Source: Tetrahymena thermophila SB210
Lineage: Eukaryota > Ciliophora > Oligohymenophorea > Hymenostomatida > Tetrahymenidae
Assembly: GCF_000189635.1 (NCBI RefSeq)
Contig: NW_002476353.1
Span: forward strand, 1 to 64,000
Reading direction: 5' to 3'
Length of the DNA: 64,000 nucleotides
Under the pieces are notes generated by a model, which had not been told where the DNA came from, made no database searches, and saw only the letters and a list, made by a program, of their open reading frames with translations. A program made the translations under genes and the position numbers. Positions 62,328 through 64,000 of this stretch are shown in pieces; the stretch's first letter is position 1; each line of letters starts with the position of its first letter.

Positions 62328-64000
62328 ATGAGAGTTACTAAAGCTTTTGGACTAATCTTGCTCCTACTTGCAGCTTCATGTATGTTAAGTTTGACTATAA
62401 TTATTACAAAGCTAACTTTCTACTTAAATTCTTAATCTTAAAATTTTTTCTTTTAGTATTAATATTAAAAATGTTATTTTTAATGAATAGGTTTGGCTGT
62501 AGAAATTGGAGCTAACGTTGATTCTGTGAGAATTCTCTCAGTTTCTACTTAGATTGATACAGACAATTTTTAAAGACTAGGCTCTATAAATGGTGGTACT
62601 AGACTCTACATAAAAATTGTAGGTCACGATTCTCATAATGCAGCTAATAACTCTATCTTCGTTGGGCCATATCCTTGTGTTGTTCCAGGTAAAGTTTTTA
62701 ATATTATTTTTATCAGATAAAAATTATGGTTTTTCAATCAATCCAAATTTTGTTTAATTTGAATCTATCCATCTATCTATTATTTCGCTTAACTTACAAT
62801 ACAAATATTTTAAGAAAAAAAAATTTGATGGTTTGTTTTTTTTCAGATTTCAATTTAAAATTATTAATTTTTAAAAATATCATATAGAAATGGGTGTTAA
62901 TGAAGTTTTTATCACATGTATTACAACTCCTGCCTATGATAATAATAATCAATGGGGTCTTCCAGTTGTTGTTAAAGTACTGAACAGAAGTGACTCTTAA
63001 TGTGCTTAAAGCGACGCTTCTCTATGTACTTTTTCCTATTCAGGATCTAAGACACCTATCATTGATTTAATTATGCCTCGTTCTATTCTCCCTAAAGTCG
63101 ATGTGAATTGGTGGGGTAATTTTAGAATTACTAACACAAATTAAATAGATAAAATGCTAATTGGAAACCTACTTTGTGATAGATTTAATTTGGGCTTAAA
63201 TGAAGACGAACCTTAGAATGGAGATTCATACAGCTCTTTAACTTGTTAAATTGATTACTCTCATCCTGCTGGATTCTATGGCGCTACATTTATTTCAAAG
63301 CCTGGTAAAGCCCTCAATAAAAGTAGGCTAACTACAGTACGTTCTACTAAAGTTCCAGCTAATCCTAATCCATATGATGTCTAAATTGTTTCTTAATAAA
63401 GTGGTAAAGGAGATCCTTAATCAATTACTTCTTAAGGTGGTATTATTACTATAAATGCCTCTGGTCTTCCATAAGATGGATCTAATGTCTCTGTAACTTG
63501 GAACAATTCTGTTTGCTAAATTTAAAGTATTTAAAATTCTTAATTGACTTGTAGATTACCTTCTGGTCTCTCAAACCCCACTACAGATAATACACTCCGC
63601 TATGAATCTGGTTCTGGTGTCCGTCTCTAAATATATAATACTGATTAGTGGGATATTAATACTTTAATTAATCTATTCTAATCTAATTCTCCTAAACTTA
63701 CCATAGCTCAAGATTTAATAATTCCTACTACAGAATATAGCTATGAATTAGACTAAGATGGTCTCAGTAGATAATTCTTTGTTTTTACTGGCTACTTTAA
63801 CCCCCCTACAACAGGAAATTACTAATTCTAATCATCATCATCATTCACTTCCTAAGTATATCTTTAATTAAGTGGTGATAGCACTGATGAAAAAACTATG
63901 ACATTAATTAACTAAATAAATGAGTATACAGAGATTAGATCACCTTATTCTGGAAGATATGATTTCTAACAATCTACTTCAGACAACATAACTATCACTT
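62328..64000 (+). CDS. Second fibrocystin-L-like gene, tandem paralogue, cut by the window end
   Basis: Exons 62328-62379 (52 bases), 62491-62688 (198) and from 62888 to beyond the window. The first two exon lengths and phases equal those of the gene at 46993. It starts with a signal peptide, MRVTKAFGLILLLLAASC, then LAVEIGANVDSVRILSVS. The mature N-terminus is closely related to its neighbour: VNEVFITCITTPAYD, MLIGNLLCDRFNLGLNED and CQIDYSHPAGFY all have near-identical partners. The PA14-like block GYFNPPTTGNYQFQSSSS is reached before the end. The open frame continues to base 64000 without TGA. IPT/TIG, G8 and membrane regions presumably follow outside the window. Tandem duplication is the simplest origin. 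Confidence 0.9.

Overview
This is the end of a macronuclear chromosome from a Tetrahymena-like ciliate. It opens with eight perfect CCCCAA telomere repeats, and the bases are very AT-rich. Every recognisable protein reads through TAA and TAG as glutamine, and only TGA ends a frame (nuclear genetic code 6). Standard-code gene finding therefore breaks these genes into short pieces. Introns are short, AT-rich and GT..AG. I built the gene models by hand, with TGA as the only stop, and required splice phases to agree at each joint, so most models close exactly from ATG to TGA.

Layout. Bases 1-48 are telomere. Bases 49-13,125 carry three genes I do not recognise by name: a 537-residue protein (+), a TPR-like protein of 786 residues (-) and a 1,534-residue Asn/Gln-rich protein (-). 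Bases 14,337-23,549 hold two MFSD1-like MFS transporter genes facing each other, with a coiled-coil gene between them. The first transporter is preceded by a tandem copy of its own leader, first exon and part of its second exon. Bases 24,314-36,447 form a run of minus-strand genes: a MYND zinc finger fused to an AGC/PDK1-like protein kinase, a TBC-TLDc protein of TBC1D24/Skywalker type, a coiled-coil protein, and a Sey1/RHD3 (atlastin-class) ER-fusion GTPase. A tRNA-Val(AAC) lies just upstream of the kinase gene. Bases 37,999-41,365 hold two lineage-specific genes. Bases 41,366-46,992 are almost gene-free, with weak hints of decayed coding sequence.

Bases 46,993-58,518 are one giant gene for a 3,744-residue fibrocystin-L (PKHD1L1)-like type I membrane protein: signal peptide, PA14-like region, IPT/TIG repeats, two G8 domains with parallel beta-helix repeats, one transmembrane helix and a short tail. 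Its last exon is 10,985 bases without an intron. A tandem paralogue with identical first and second exon lengths begins at 62,328 and runs off the window at 64,000.

Shared themes are membrane traffic and membrane surface: TBC-TLDc and Sey1 (vesicle and ER dynamics), two MFS transporters, and the giant surface proteins. Nothing shows these genes to be a co-regulated unit; ciliate genes are normally transcribed singly. I see no operons, CRISPR arrays, insertion sequences or rRNA.
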